Below, one piece after another: positions 17,396-25,566 of a stretch of DNA of 64,000 bases. The notes beneath the pieces are model-generated. The model ran no database searches and was not told where the DNA came from. It was given only the letters and a program-made list of their open reading frames with translations. A program made the position numbers and the translations under genes. Source of the DNA: Cryptosporangium arvum DSM 44712 (GTDB lineage Bacteria > Actinomycetota > Actinomycetes > Mycobacteriales > Cryptosporangiaceae). Each line of letters starts with the position of its first letter. Positions within the stretch are counted from its first letter, which is position 1. The DNA lies in NCBI RefSeq assembly GCF_000585375.1, contig NZ_KK073874.1, forward strand, positions 3,968,001-4,032,000, written 5' to 3'.

Positions 17396-20023
17396 TCAGC
17401 TGCGGGTGATTCGGCGGAGTGCTTCCTCGATCAGCACCACGCTCGCGGCGACCGCCCCGCAGATCGCCCACTGGCCGGTGGTCAGCGCGGCCGTGCCGAA
17501 CAGGGACTCCGCCCAGGGCAGGTGGACCAGCGCGATCTGCGTGAGGAGCACCGCACCCAGCGCCACCCACAGAGCCGGGTTGCGCAGCTGGTCGCGATGG
17601 AACACGGTGCGCCGGCCGGCTCGCGCGTTGACCACGTTGACCAGCTGGAACAGCACGAACGTCGTGAACGCCATGCTCATCGCGGTGGCGTCGCCGAACG
17701 GGCCCCGGGCGAGCGCCAGCACACCGAGCGTCCCGGCGGCCATCACCGCTCCGACCCGGACGACGTCGGCCAACCGGCTCCGCGAGAGGATGCGCTCACC
17801 GACCGGGCGGGGCCGGCGTCGCAGGACGTCGGAGCGAGCGGGGTCGACGCCGAGCGCCATCGCGGGCGGACCGTCCATGATGATGTTGACCCAGAGCAGT
17901 TGGAGCGCGGTCAGCGGAGCCGGCAGCCCCAGCAGCGGGGCGGCGAGCAGCGCCAGGATCGCGCCGATGTTCGTGGACAGCTGGAACCGGACGAACGTGA
18001 CGACGTTGTCGTAGATGGCGCGGCCCTGGCCGATGGCCCGCACGATCGTGGTGACGTCGTCGTCGGTGAGCACCATCGCGGCGGCTTCCTTGGCCACGTC
18101 GGTGCCGGTGCGCCCCATGGCCACGCCGATGTGCGCGGCGTGCAGGGCCGGTGCGTCGTTGACCCCGTCGCCGGTCATCGCGACGATCTCCCCGCGAGCA
18201 GCGAGAGCGCGGACGATCGCCACTTTGTGCTCCGGGGCGACCCGCGCGAACACGCCGACCCCGGCGACCTTCGCGGTGAGCTCCTCCTCGGTGAGGCCGT
18301 CGAGCTCGGCGCCGGTGACGACGTCCCCGGCGATTCCCAGCTCGCGGGCGATCGCGGCGGCCGTGTCGGCGTGGTCGCCGGTGATCATCGTGACCGCGAC
18401 ACCGGCCGCCCGGCACCGCTCGACGGCGTCGCGGGCCTCCGGGCGCGGCGGGTCCGCGATCCCGACGACCGACACCAGCGTGAGCTCGTCGGGCAGGCCG
18501 CCGGGGTGGTCGACGACCGCCGTGGCCCCGGCCAGCACCCGCAACCCGTCGTCGGCCATCTCGTGCGCGGCCGCGCGGACCTGCCGTTCGAGGGCCGCGT
18601 CGAGCGTTCCCACACCCGCCACGTCCGAGCAGCGCGGCAGCAGGACGTCCAGAGCCCCTTTGGCGTAGACCCGGGTCCGGCCGTCCGGCTCGGGATGGAA
18701 CGTGACCATGTACCGGGCGGCCGCGTCGAACGGCACCTCGCCGGTGCGGGGCACGGGCGCGTGCAGCCCGGCCTTGGCCCCGAGCACCAGCAGCGCGGCT
18801 TCGGTCGGGTCGCCCGCGATGCCACCGTCGGCGAGCAGCTTCGCGTCGTTGCAGGCGACCATCGGCATCAGCGCCGTCGGAAGACCGCCGGCCGGTCCGC
18901 CGGTGATCACGCCGGACGGGCGGTAGCCCTCGCCGGTCACCCGGTAGCGACGGCCCGCGAACCACAGCGTGCGAGCGGTCATCTGGTTCATGGTCAGCGT
19001 GCCGGTCTTGTCGGTGCACACCACGGTGGCCGAACCGAGCGCCTCCACGGACGCCAGCCGCCGGACGATCGCCCCGCGCCGGGCCATCCGGTGCACGCCC
19101 AGCGCCAGGGTCACCGCGAGCACCGCGGGCAACCCTTCCGGCACCGCGGCGACGGCCAGCGCGACGGAGCGCAGCGCCAGCGCCGACAGGCTCTCCCCAC
19201 CGGCCAGCGTGAGCTCCACGACCAGGTAGACGACGACCGCGACGCCACCCAGCAGCGCGAGCCGCCGGCCCAGGCTGTCCAGCTGGACCTGCAGCGGGCT
19301 CGGGGGCTCCTCACCGGCGCGCAGCTGCTGGGCGATGGCGCCGATCCGGGTGCACATCCCGGTGCCGGTGACGACCATCTCGGCCCGGCCCCGCGTCAGC
19401 GTGGAGTTCATGAACAGCACGCTGGTGCGCTCCGCGACCGGGACGGTCTTCTTCACGGCGGTCGTGGACTTGCTGACCGGGAGCGACTCGCCGGTCAACG
19501 CCGCCTCGTCGACGTCGACGGCTTCGGCCACGGTCAGCCGTCCGTCGGCGGGTACCCGGTCGCCGGCCTCGAGCAGGACGACGTCGCCGGGCACGACGTC
19601 CCGGGCGGGTACCACCCGGATCGCTCCCGCCCGGCGGACGCGGGTCGTGGCGACGAGCATCTGGCGGAGGGCCTCCAGGCTGTGCTCGGCCCGGCGCTCC
19701 TGGACGAAACCGATCACCGCGTTGATCAGCAGCACGAGGAGGATCACGGCGGCTTCACCGAGTTCACCGACCGCGGCGGCGAGGACCGCCGCCCCGAACA
19801 GGATCGCGAACAGCCAGCTGCGGAACTGGTCGAGGAAACGCAGCCAGGGCGAGCGGTGGGTGGGTTCGGGGAGTTCGTTGGGGCCGTAGCGGTCCAGGCG
19901 CGCCGCGGCCTCGGCCTCGGTCAGGCCCCGGTCGGGACGCACCTCGAACAGCGCGGCGATCTCGGTGGCCTCGCGGTCGTGCCCGTCGACGGGACTCCGG
20001 TCGCGCGCCAGCATCGTGGTCAT
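17396..20023 (-). CDS. Type II P-type cation-transporting ATPase (CtpF/PMR1-like)
   Basis: An 875-residue ATPase. It has the N-terminal cation domain ([24 protein letters not shown] style), actuator loop [10 protein letters not shown]4 motif [18 protein letters not shown], phosphorylation site D338 in [14 protein letters not shown], hinge [11 protein letters not shown] and a C-terminal set of six helices with [18 protein letters not shown] and the length fit Ca2+/Mn2+ or mixed cation pumps; the DosR-regulated Mycobacterium ctpF is the parallel. ATG 20023 follows GGGAAGGAAGG. A minus-strand box lies at 20203-20219. Confidence 0.9.
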   Translation of the reverse strand: MTTMLARDRSPVDGHDREATEIAALFEVRPDRGLTEAEAAARLDRYGPNELPEPTHRSPWLRFLDQFRSWLFAILFGAAVLAAAVGELGEAAVILLVLLINAVIGFVQERRAEHSLEALRQMLVATTRVRRAGAIRVVPARDVVPGDVVLLEAGDRVPADGRLTVAEAVDVDEAALTGESLPVSKSTTAVKKTVPVAERTSVLFMNSTLTRGRAEMVVTGTGMCTRIGAIAQQLRAGEEPPSPLQVQLDSLGRRLALLGGVAVVVYLVVELTLAGGESLSALALRSVALAVAAVPEGLPAVLAVTLALGVHRMARRGAIVRRLASVEALGSATVVCTDKTGTLTMNQMTARTLWFAGRRYRVTGEGYRPSGVITGGPAGGLPTALMPMVACNDAKLLADGGIAGDPTEAALLVLGAKAGLHAPVPRTGEVPFDAAARYMVTFHPEPDGRTRVYAKGALDVLLPRCSDVAGVGTLDAALERQVRAAAHEMADDGLRVLAGATAVVDHPGGLPDELTLVSVVGIADPPRPEARDAVERCRAAGVAVTMITGDHADTAAAIARELGIAGDVVTGAELDGLTEEELTAKVAGVGVFARVAPEHKVAIVRALAARGEIVAMTGDGVNDAPALHAAHIGVAMGRTGTDVAKEAAAMVLTDDDVTTIVRAIGQGRAIYDNVVTFVRFQLSTNIGAILALLAAPLLGLPAPLTALQLLWVNIIMDGPPAMALGVDPARSDVLRRRPRPVGERILSRSRLADVVRVGAVMAAGTLGVLALARGPFGDATAMSMAFTTFVLFQLVNVVNARAGRRTVFHRDQLRNPALWVALGAVLLTQIALVHLPWAESLFGTAALTTGQWAICGAVAASVVLIEEALRRITRS

Positions 20024-20095
20024 CGAGCCCTTCCTTCCCTCGCCGGTCACGCGGACCGGCTCTCCGGAAGGTCTCCCCGGAGCCTCGCACTCGAC

Positions 20096-20118
20096 GGGAC
20101 CCGATGCGGCCGGGTCCC
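20096..20118. promoter_or_regulatory. Perfect 8-bp-arm palindrome upstream of ATPase gene
   Basis: GGGACCCG and CGGGTCCC flank a 7-bp spacer, 73 bp before the ATPase ATG. The arms look like two convergent DosR half sites, but the spacing differs from the other boxes, so a second factor or a hairpin is also possible. Confidence 0.45.
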
Positions 20119-20202
20119 GGTTCGCCGGGGCCGTGCTGACGGCCTGCCACCTGGCGGGTACTCCCCTTCACCACCAGCATCACCTGCGGTGGTCCGCGTC
20201 GA

Positions 20203-20219
20203 CAGGGGCGAAAGACCTG
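20203..20219 (-). promoter_or_regulatory. DosR-like box (minus)
   Basis: Reading on the minus strand, GGTCTTTCGCCCCTGTC matches most positions of the island consensus and points to the P-type ATPase starting at 20023. The 505-bp gap 20024-20528 contains this box, the palindrome at 20096 and the box at 20455, and no gene that I can support. Confidence 0.55.
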
Positions 20220-20454
20220 CCCCCGCGACTTCTCGGAGAAGCGTTCCGGGCCGTGCGCGGCGAGCCCGTCACGCCCCGGCCCCGGCGATCGGCGGACTCC
20301 CACGCCGGCGATCGTCGCGCGGACGGCCGCGCAGCACGGGGGACCGCTGGCGCGGCGCGGAACCGTCGTGGCGATGCGGATCCCGGCCTCGCCTCCCGCA
20401 CCGCCGACGGCGACCGGCGGCTGACGGCGGCACGGACCTCCGCCCGGGACTCCC

Positions 20455-20472
20455 GGGACTTCGGGCCCTGCC
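20455..20472 (+). promoter_or_regulatory. DosR-like box
   Basis: GGGACTTCGGGCCCTGCC, one of the best copies, 56 bp before the CBS-BON start at 20529. Confidence 0.75.
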
Positions 20473-20528
20473 GCCCGTCGCGACGCCGGGCGGACGATCG
20501 GGTCACGGTACGACGGAGGAGGTCCACG

Positions 20529-21230
20529 ATGACCAACCGCACGGTCAGAGACGTCATGACGACCGAGGTCCGCACGGTTCACCCCGGCTCGTCGGTGAAG
20601 GCGGTCGCCGAGCAGTTCGACCTCGGCCGCATCAGTGCGGTCCCGGTCGTGAACGAGGAGCGGCACGTGCTGGGCGTCATCTCCGAGACCGACCTGCTGC
20701 ACAAGATCACCTATCAGGACGACGCCGACGGCCGGCCCCGGCTGCTGCGGCGGCACCGGGCCGACCGGGCGAAGGCCGACGGGATGACCGCGGCCGAGCT
20801 GATGACCACCCCGCCCGTCACCGTGGGCCCGGGCGCCTCGCTGACCGAGGCGGCCGGTCTGATGGAGCGCACCGCGGTGAAGCGCCTCCCGGTGATCGAC
20901 GAGTCCGGCGCGCTGGTCGGCATCGTCAGCCGTGGTGACCTGATCCGGGTCTTCACCCGATCCGACGCGGACATCCTCCGCGAAGTGGAGCGGGAGATCT
21001 TCCTGCGCGTCCTGATGCTCCCGCCGGGTATGGCGTCCGCCGAGGTCACGGATGGTGTGGTCACGATACGCGGCGCGCTGGCACGGGAGTGCGAGACCGA
21101 GGTCGCGGGTGATCTCGTCCGCCGCGTCGACGGGGTGGTGGGAGTGGACAACCAGCTCACCTACCGCTTGGACGACACCACGTACCGCGCGATCCGCGAC
21201 GCCGACGCGCCCCGGGGCGTCTTCTACTGA
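20529..21230 (+). CDS. CBS-CBS-BON domain protein
   Basis: A 233-residue paralog of the family in this window. CBS1 is TVRDVMTTEVRTVHPGSSV (about 4-60) with LHKITYQDD, then a basic linker RLLRRHRADRAKADGM, CBS2 ELMTTPPVTVGPGASL (about 88-145) and BON (about 165-215; EVTDGVVTIRGALA). It ends with a conserved tail, DDTTYRAIRDADAPRGVFY, also present in paralogs. Predicted cytosolic adenylate sensor of the dormancy programme; no partner is proven. ATG 20529 follows GGAGGTCCACG. Confidence 0.9.
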   Translation: MTNRTVRDVMTTEVRTVHPGSSVKAVAEQFDLGRISAVPVVNEERHVLGVISETDLLHKITYQDDADGRPRLLRRHRADRAKADGMTAAELMTTPPVTVGPGASLTEAAGLMERTAVKRLPVIDESGALVGIVSRGDLIRVFTRSDADILREVEREIFLRVLMLPPGMASAEVTDGVVTIRGALARECETEVAGDLVRRVDGVVGVDNQLTYRLDDTTYRAIRDADAPRGVFY

Positions 21231-21232
21231 CG

Positions 21233-21385
21233 GTGTTGCGCAGCGAGACGGCCGAGATGGCTACCGCATCGGACCGGATCTCCGCGCTGACCGCGGTGGC
21301 CCGGCCCGGCACGGTGCACAACTCGCTCGAGTTCCGTCCGGTCGTCGACCTCACCGTCACGACAGCTGGGCGAGAGTCAGCGTGA
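21233..21385 (+). CDS. Possible 50-residue ORF or gene remnant
   Basis: A GTG-initiated frame just after the CBS-BON stop: MLRSETAEMATASDRISALT..., ending EFRPVVDLTVTTAGRESA. It has no clear ribosome site and no recognised family. It may be the stump of a gene lost when the following CBS gene was truncated. Confidence 0.25.
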   Translation: MLRSETAEMATASDRISALTAVARPGTVHNSLEFRPVVDLTVTTAGRESA

Positions 21386-21398
21386 ACTCGGTGAGGCC

Positions 21399-21793
21399 CT
21401 CCTGGCCGCTGCTGCTCCGCCGGCACCGTGTCGACCACCGGAAGGCCGACGCGTTCCTCGCCCGGAACCTGATGAGCGCACCGCCGGTGACGGTGGGGCC
21501 GGAGGCGTCCGTGGTGGAGGCGGCGCGGCTCATGGAGCGTCACGACGTCAAGTGGCTGCCGGTCGTCGACGCGGACGGGAGCCTGGCCGGGATCGTCAGC
21601 CGCGCGGATCTCCTCGGGCTGCTCCGGCGCTCCGACGCGGATCTGCGGGCCGAGGTGCGGGAGCAGGTACTGCGGCGTCCCCTGCTGTTGCCGCCGAACA
21701 CCGCACGCGACGAGTTTGACCTACGCGGCGGACGACGTCCGCGACGAAGCCCTGCGCTTCGAATCCGGCCGCGCACCCGGTCGCTTCTTCTGA
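21399..21793 (+). pseudogene. CBS-BON paralog lacking CBS1 and BON
   Basis: The frame resumes with LLLRRHRVDHRKADAFLA, the inter-CBS linker of the paralogs, and a good CBS2 (NLMSAPPVTVGPEASVVEAA ... IVSRADLLGLLRRSDADLR). It then breaks at PPNTARDEF. The terminal tail LTYAADDVRDEALRFESG continues in another frame to TGA 21793. The first CBS motif and exactly the BON domain are missing relative to the 20529 gene. No start codon fits. It is a decayed tandem duplicate. Confidence 0.75.
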
Positions 21794-21815
21794 GCGGCTC
21801 GTGGTGAGCCCGGGC

Positions 21816-22034
21816 TCAGTCCTGCGTCGGATCCGGCGGGGATCCGCAGCCGTGGAGATGCTTGACCTGCGCATCCGGTCCCGGGTAGAGCAGCGTCGTG
21901 CGGCCGTCGCTCCACCGCACCAGGTAGGGAGGGAAGCCGTCGGGATCGTCCACGCCGATGACCTCGCCGTCCCGGACCGGGTGTCCGGCCCCGGGCGGCT
22001 GAAGCAGGATCTCGTCTCCGCGATGAGCGTTCAT
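21816..22034 (-). CDS. DUF1918 protein
   Basis: A 72-residue protein starting MNAHRGDEILLQPPG with RDGEVIGV and PPYLVRWSDGRTTLLYPGPD, the full DUF1918 signature (an SH3-like small barrel). Function is unknown; such genes occur in actinobacterial stress regulons. The ATG overlaps the TGA of a broken upstream frame (ATGA at 22031-22034), showing it was once coupled to a gene now largely deleted. Confidence 0.85.
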   Translation of the reverse strand: MNAHRGDEILLQPPGAGHPVRDGEVIGVDDPDGFPPYLVRWSDGRTTLLYPGPDAQVKHLHGCGSPPDPTQD

Positions 22035-22333
22035 TCCGGGCCTCCGATTTCCAGGGCGATGACCAGCTGGGCCGCGCGGCGCGGCGTTTCGGGTGGGGGA
22101 TCGGGCGCGCCCGGCGGCGGCCGCTGTCACGAGCGCGTGGTGCAGGGTGGCGCCGCAGCTGATCGTGGGCAGGCGACCGTCGGGTCGACGGTCGGAAGCT
22201 GTCGGCGGCGATCGGCCCACAGCTCCACGGCGTGACCGGACAGGCGCCATCGCCACGGCCGGCTGTCGCGGATCGACGGTGCGCGCAGCCCGGCCTCCGC
22301 GACCTCTTGAAGGACGTTCTCGACCGTGGGCAC
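22031..22333 (-). pseudogene. Acg-type nitroreductase fragment fused to another gene remnant
   Basis: From GTG 22333 (site GGGAAGG) the frame reads EAGLRAPSIRDSRPWRWRLS, like the N-terminus of the intact Acg-type nitroreductase at 57100. One missing base near 22180 then shifts the frame, after which DGRLPTISCGATLHHAL matches the paralog segment DGRLLLLSCGAALDHAV. The similarity stops near 22105 and the remaining 200-plus residues are absent. From about 22100 a different frame ends RRAAQLVIALEIGGPE at 22031, coupled to DUF1918, apparently the tail of a second gene. The promoter box at 22392 survives. Confidence 0.75.
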
Positions 22334-22391
22334 GCCTTCCCTCCTCGCCCGGTGCGCCGCTGTGCCCAGCCTCGGCTCGTCCGGGACCACC

Positions 22392-22410
22392 GGGCAGAGG
22401 CGGAAGTCCC
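22392..22410 (-). promoter_or_regulatory. DosR-like box (minus)
   Basis: On the minus strand GGGACTTCCGCCTCTGCCC, 58 bp before the broken nitroreductase start at 22333. It is a strong copy retained in front of a dead gene. Confidence 0.7.
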
Positions 22411-22429
22411 GAGGTGGACCACGATCAGC

Positions 22430-22448
22430 GGGACGATCGCCTCTGTCC
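22430..22448 (+). promoter_or_regulatory. DosR-like box
   Basis: GGGACGATCGCCTCTGTCC, 48 bp before the USP start at 22497. It lies 19 bp from the divergent minus-strand box, forming a two-way promoter. Confidence 0.68.
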
Positions 22449-22496
22449 GCCCGGGCCGTCCCGTCCGACGATCGGGCAAGGACGGGAGGTGCGGTC

Positions 22497-23312
22497 ATGA
22501 CGAGCATCGAAGACCGCGGTGTGGTGACGGTCGGCCTGGATTCGCCGGCGACGACCGGGCCGGCGGTGCAGTGGGCGCTGGAGTACGCGCGGACCCGCGG
22601 GGCGGCCGTGCGACTGATCGCCGGCCGGCCGTACCCCGGCCCGGCCGAGCAGGTCCGGGCCCGGGTGGACGATCTGGTGTTGCTGTCCCGCTCGACGGTC
22701 CCGGGCCTCGATGTCGTCGGTGAGGTCGCCGCGGAGCCGCTCGGACCCGCGCTGCTGGCCGCGGCGCAGAGCAGCGAACTGGTCGTGATCGGTGACCGCG
22801 CGTCGCGGCGCCATGCCTCCGACCTGCGGCCGACGGTCGACGCGCTCGTCGCCTGGGCCGAGTGCCCGGTGGTCGTCGCGCGGTCGGCGCGCTGGCCGAA
22901 CCCGGAGGCGCCGATCGCGGCCGCCCTCGACGGATCGGATCGCGACGACGCGGTGCTGGACACGGCCTTGGAGCTGGCGGCGCGCTGCGTCTCGCCGCTG
23001 GTCGCGATCCAGCTCAGCCCGGACGGACCGGACCGGGCCACGGCCGCGCGGGTCGCCACCCGGCTGGCGCACCGGGAGCGGGCCTACGCGCGGGTGCCGG
23101 TTCGCTTCCGGGCGGCGGTGGGTCCGGCCGCGCCGGTCCTCCTGCTGGCCGCACGCTGGGCGAGCCTGCTCGTCGTGGGGCCGCCGCGTGCCGACGGCGT
23201 CACCCGCTCGGTGACGCACGAAGCCGTGTGCCCGGTGCTCGTCGCGCGCCGCCCGAGCGTGGCGCCGGGCCTGGCCGGGCTCGGTGGCCTGATCGTCTCC
23301 GCGCCCGTTTGA
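22497..23312 (+). CDS. Tandem universal stress protein, degenerate nucleotide sites
   Basis: A 271-residue protein with two USP domains (about 8-128 and 138-255). The first begins VVTVGLDSPATTGPAVQWAL; the usual D of VGxDGS is partly kept. The G-2x-G-9x-G(S/T) ATP loops of both halves are replaced (GDRASRRHASDLRP and VGPPRADGVTRSV), so ATP binding is doubtful. The remaining USP fold is clear (ECPVVVARS, CPVLVARR). It heads the USP cluster 22.5-25.4 kb under its own box. Confidence 0.85.
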   Translation: MTSIEDRGVVTVGLDSPATTGPAVQWALEYARTRGAAVRLIAGRPYPGPAEQVRARVDDLVLLSRSTVPGLDVVGEVAAEPLGPALLAAAQSSELVVIGDRASRRHASDLRPTVDALVAWAECPVVVARSARWPNPEAPIAAALDGSDRDDAVLDTALELAARCVSPLVAIQLSPDGPDRATAARVATRLAHRERAYARVPVRFRAAVGPAAPVLLLAARWASLLVVGPPRADGVTRSVTHEAVCPVLVARRPSVAPGLAGLGGLIVSAPV

Positions 23313-23323
23313 CCTGGTCCGAG

Positions 23324-23343
23324 GGGACCTTCGACTCTGCCCC
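23324..23343 (+). promoter_or_regulatory. DosR-like box
   Basis: GGGACCTTCGACTCTGCCCC, 47 bp before the USP start at 23391; among the closest matches to consensus. Confidence 0.75.
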
Positions 23344-23390
23344 ACCGGGCTCGGCTCGGCGCACGCTCGAAGGAGAGGGAGGAGGCAGTC

Positions 23391-24278
23391 ATGACCATCA
23401 CTCCTGTTGTCACCGTCGGGATCGACGGTTCGGAATCCGCGCGTGCCGCCCTGGACTGGGCGGTGGAGTACGCGCGGGCGCACGGCGCGTCGCTCCGTCT
23501 CGTCAACGGCTTGGAGTTGCCCGAGCCGTCGCCCGCGTACACGCCGTATCCGATCGGGGACGTCCGCGACGCCGTCGAGAAGGAAGCGTGCGAAGCCCTG
23601 GATGCGGCGCGGACCCGGGTGCACGAGACCGCACCGGAGGTCGAGGTGACCACGGCGGTCGTGGCCCATCCACCGGTGCCGGCTCTGCTCGAGGCGTCCG
23701 GACACAGCGCGTTGCTCGTCGTCGGGTGCCACGGGTGGGGCGAGTTCGCCGGCCTGTTCCTCGGCTCGGTCTCCGCGTCGGTCACGGCTCACGCCGCGTG
23801 TCCGGTCGTGGTGGTCCGCGGCGACGGTGCCGGCCGGACGGCCGCGCCGGTCGTCGTCGGCGTGCACGGATCCGGCGACGAGGACGCCACGCTGGAGACC
23901 GCGTTCGGCGAAGCGGCGCGCCGCCGGGTGCCGCTCGTGGCGGTGAGCGCGTGGAGTGACGTCACGCTGGAGAACGCCGCCGGTGCGATCGTCGGAGCCT
24001 GGCCGACCTGGGACCGGCTCCGCGAGGAAGCGGGCCACCGCCTCGAGGCGACACTGCGACCCTGGCGGGACAAGTACCCGTCGCTCCACGTCGGAACCAT
24101 GGTGGTTCGGGACCGTCCGGCCGCGGCTCTGCTCGACCGGTCGGCCGAAGCGCAGCTGCTGGTGGTCGGCTCCCGCGGACGCGGTGGCTTCGCCGGCATG
24201 CGTCTGGGCTCGGTTCCCCGACGCCTCGTTCACCACGCGCACTGCCCTGTCCTCGTCGTCCGACACGCGGAGGAGTAA
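23391..24278 (+). CDS. Tandem universal stress protein
   Basis: A 295-residue two-domain USP. Domain 1 (about 5-142) starts VVTVGIDGSESARAALDWAV but its loop is GCHGWGEFAGLFLGSV. Domain 2 (about 152-292) has the full ATP loop GSRGRGGFAGMRLGSV and ends CPVLVVRH. This length and arrangement match the DosR-regulated Rv2623/Rv1996/Rv2005c group; Rv2623 binds ATP and restrains growth. It is the first gene of a box-driven operon with the mini-CBS gene and a further USP downstream. Confidence 0.92.
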   Translation: MTITPVVTVGIDGSESARAALDWAVEYARAHGASLRLVNGLELPEPSPAYTPYPIGDVRDAVEKEACEALDAARTRVHETAPEVEVTTAVVAHPPVPALLEASGHSALLVVGCHGWGEFAGLFLGSVSASVTAHAACPVVVVRGDGAGRTAAPVVVGVHGSGDEDATLETAFGEAARRRVPLVAVSAWSDVTLENAAGAIVGAWPTWDRLREEAGHRLEATLRPWRDKYPSLHVGTMVVRDRPAAALLDRSAEAQLLVVGSRGRGGFAGMRLGSVPRRLVHHAHCPVLVVRHAEE

Positions 24279-24282
24279 GGCC

Positions 24283-24561
24283 ATGCGGGCTCGAGACCTG
24301 ATGACGACACCGGTGCACCTGCCGGTGCTGGACGACGATCGCCTAGTCGGCATGGTGAGCGACGCGCTGGCCGCCGAGGCGCACGGCCGCCTCGACGAGT
24401 ACCGCGGCGGCGTGCGGCGCTGGGAGGTCTTCGTGGCCGACCGGGTCGCCACCGTCGCCGGGACGTTCGGCGACGCGGGCGAGGGGAGGGCCGTCCGCGT
24501 CCTCGTCGGTTCCGTGCCCGGAATCCGCACGGTCCGGCTGGACGCGACGGAGGAACGATGA
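24283..24561 (+). CDS. Miniature CBS/BON-like protein
   Basis: A 92-residue protein 4 bp after the USP. It starts MRARDLMTTPVHLPVLDDD, equivalent to the start of CBS2 in the paralogs, keeps a half CBS motif, and then reads VFVADRVATVAGTFGDAGEG, a shortened BON-like segment. Its stop overlaps the next USP start (ATGA). The coupling on both sides argues that it is translated. It looks like a naturally shrunken CBS-BON gene; whether it folds is unknown. Confidence 0.6.
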   Translation: MRARDLMTTPVHLPVLDDDRLVGMVSDALAAEAHGRLDEYRGGVRRWEVFVADRVATVAGTFGDAGEGRAVRVLVGSVPGIRTVRLDATEER

Positions 24562-25364
24562 CCGCCTACCGCAAGCCGATAGTCGTGGGTGTCAGCCCGA
24601 CGGACTCGGCCAACGACGTGGTGGCCTGGGGAGCGCGTGAGGCCCAGCTGCGGGGGCGACGGCTCCGGCTCGTGCACGCGCACGAGTTCGCTCACGGAGG
24701 CACCGCGGCGCCGGCCACCGCGCGGCTGGCCTACCGCGACGCGGCCGAGTGGATGCGTGCTCAGCGCGCGTACGCCGCCCGGTTGCTCCCCGGCGGCGAG
24801 CTCGAGGCCACCGTGCTCGACGGCAACTGGGTGGAGGTGCTCCTCCACCAGGCGTCCGACGCCGAGATGCTGGTGGTGGGCAGCGGCGACGAGTGGCGGA
24901 CCGACGGGCTCGCCACCGCGCGGGCCGTGCAGCTCGTCGCCCACGCCGACGTCCCGGTGATCGTCGTGCGTGGAGGCGGGCAGCCGGCTGCCGCCGCCGG
25001 TCGGGTGGTCGTCGGTTGCGGGGAGGGAGACCAGCCCGACGTCCTGCTCGCCGCCGCTTTCGACGAAGCGGACCGGCGTGGGGTGGACCTGCTGGTGGTG
25101 CGGTCCCGGATCTCGGCCGACGTTCCGCGGGAAGCGGACGTGCTGGCCGGTTGGCGCGCGAAGTATCCCCAGGTCGTCGCCGGGCTCAGGGTGTGCCACG
25201 AGTCGCCGGCGGCGGCGCTGATCGAGGCGTCGCAGGCGGCCGGTCTGGTCATCGTCGGGAGCCGCGGAGCGGGAGGTTTTCCCGGGCTGCGGCTCGGATC
25301 GGTGACCGACGCGGTGCTGCGCCACGCCGTCTGCCCCGTGCTGGTCGTCCCGGTCGTCCGCTGA
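24558..25364 (+). CDS. Tandem universal stress protein
   Basis: A 268-residue two-domain USP. Domain 1 (about 6-138) starts PIVVGVSPTDSANDVVAWGA and lacks the ATP loop (GSGDEWRTDGLATA). Domain 2 keeps GSRGAGGFPGLRLGSV and CPVLVVPVV. As in the gene at 23391, only the second half appears ATP-competent. It is the last gene of the operon, followed by a strong hairpin at 25371. Confidence 0.9.
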   Translation: MTAYRKPIVVGVSPTDSANDVVAWGAREAQLRGRRLRLVHAHEFAHGGTAAPATARLAYRDAAEWMRAQRAYAARLLPGGELEATVLDGNWVEVLLHQASDAEMLVVGSGDEWRTDGLATARAVQLVAHADVPVIVVRGGGQPAAAAGRVVVGCGEGDQPDVLLAAAFDEADRRGVDLLVVRSRISADVPREADVLAGWRAKYPQVVAGLRVCHESPAAALIEASQAAGLVIVGSRGAGGFPGLRLGSVTDAVLRHAVCPVLVVPVVR

Positions 25365-25370
25365 CGCGGA

Positions 25371-25401
25371 ACGGGCCGCCGCTTCCCCGGCGGTGGCCCG
25401 T
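25371..25401. terminator. Hairpin terminator after USP operon
   Basis: Arms ACGGGCCgCCG and CGGtGGCCCGT around TTCCCC, 6 bp after the USP stop. No U tract, as is common in high-GC actinobacteria. Confidence 0.6.
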
Positions 25402-25426
25402 CGTCGATCAGCGGATTCTTCCGCGG

Positions 25427-25466
25427 GCCGGCTCGTCCGTGGGAAGGGTGTCGCGGACGAGCCGGC
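25427..25466. terminator. Second hairpin, between convergent operons
   Basis: Perfect 13-bp arms GCCGGCTCGTCCG and CGGACGAGCCGGC with a 14-bp loop. It lies between the plus-strand USP operon and the minus-strand flavodoxin operon and can serve both directions. Confidence 0.55.
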
Positions 25467-25473
25467 GGTCCGG

Positions 25474-25566
25474 TCAGAGCTGGGAGTGTTTCGGGAGACG
25501 AACAGCATCGGGTGTGACGTCGGCGCTTCTCCGGGTGCGGGTGGCCAGCCGGCTGTTCGTGCTCAT
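25474..25566 (-). CDS. Possible 30-residue coupled small protein
   Basis: ATG 25566 overlaps the flavodoxin stop (ATGA), opening a 30-codon frame MSTNSRLATRTRRSADVTPD... that ends at 25474, just before the hairpin at 25427-25466. The exact overlap and the position before a terminator support translation. The peptide is basic with no known motif. Confidence 0.45.
   Translation of the reverse strand: MSTNSRLATRTRRSADVTPDAVRLPKHSQL

Noticed and set aside
17321-20938. A 1205-codon plus-strand frame opposite the first P-type ATPase
   Set aside because: Low-complexity R/G/D/H composition without domains, antisense to an intact ATPase.
22425-25508. A 1027-codon minus-strand frame across the USP cluster
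   Set aside because: Shadow of four well-conserved plus-strand genes.
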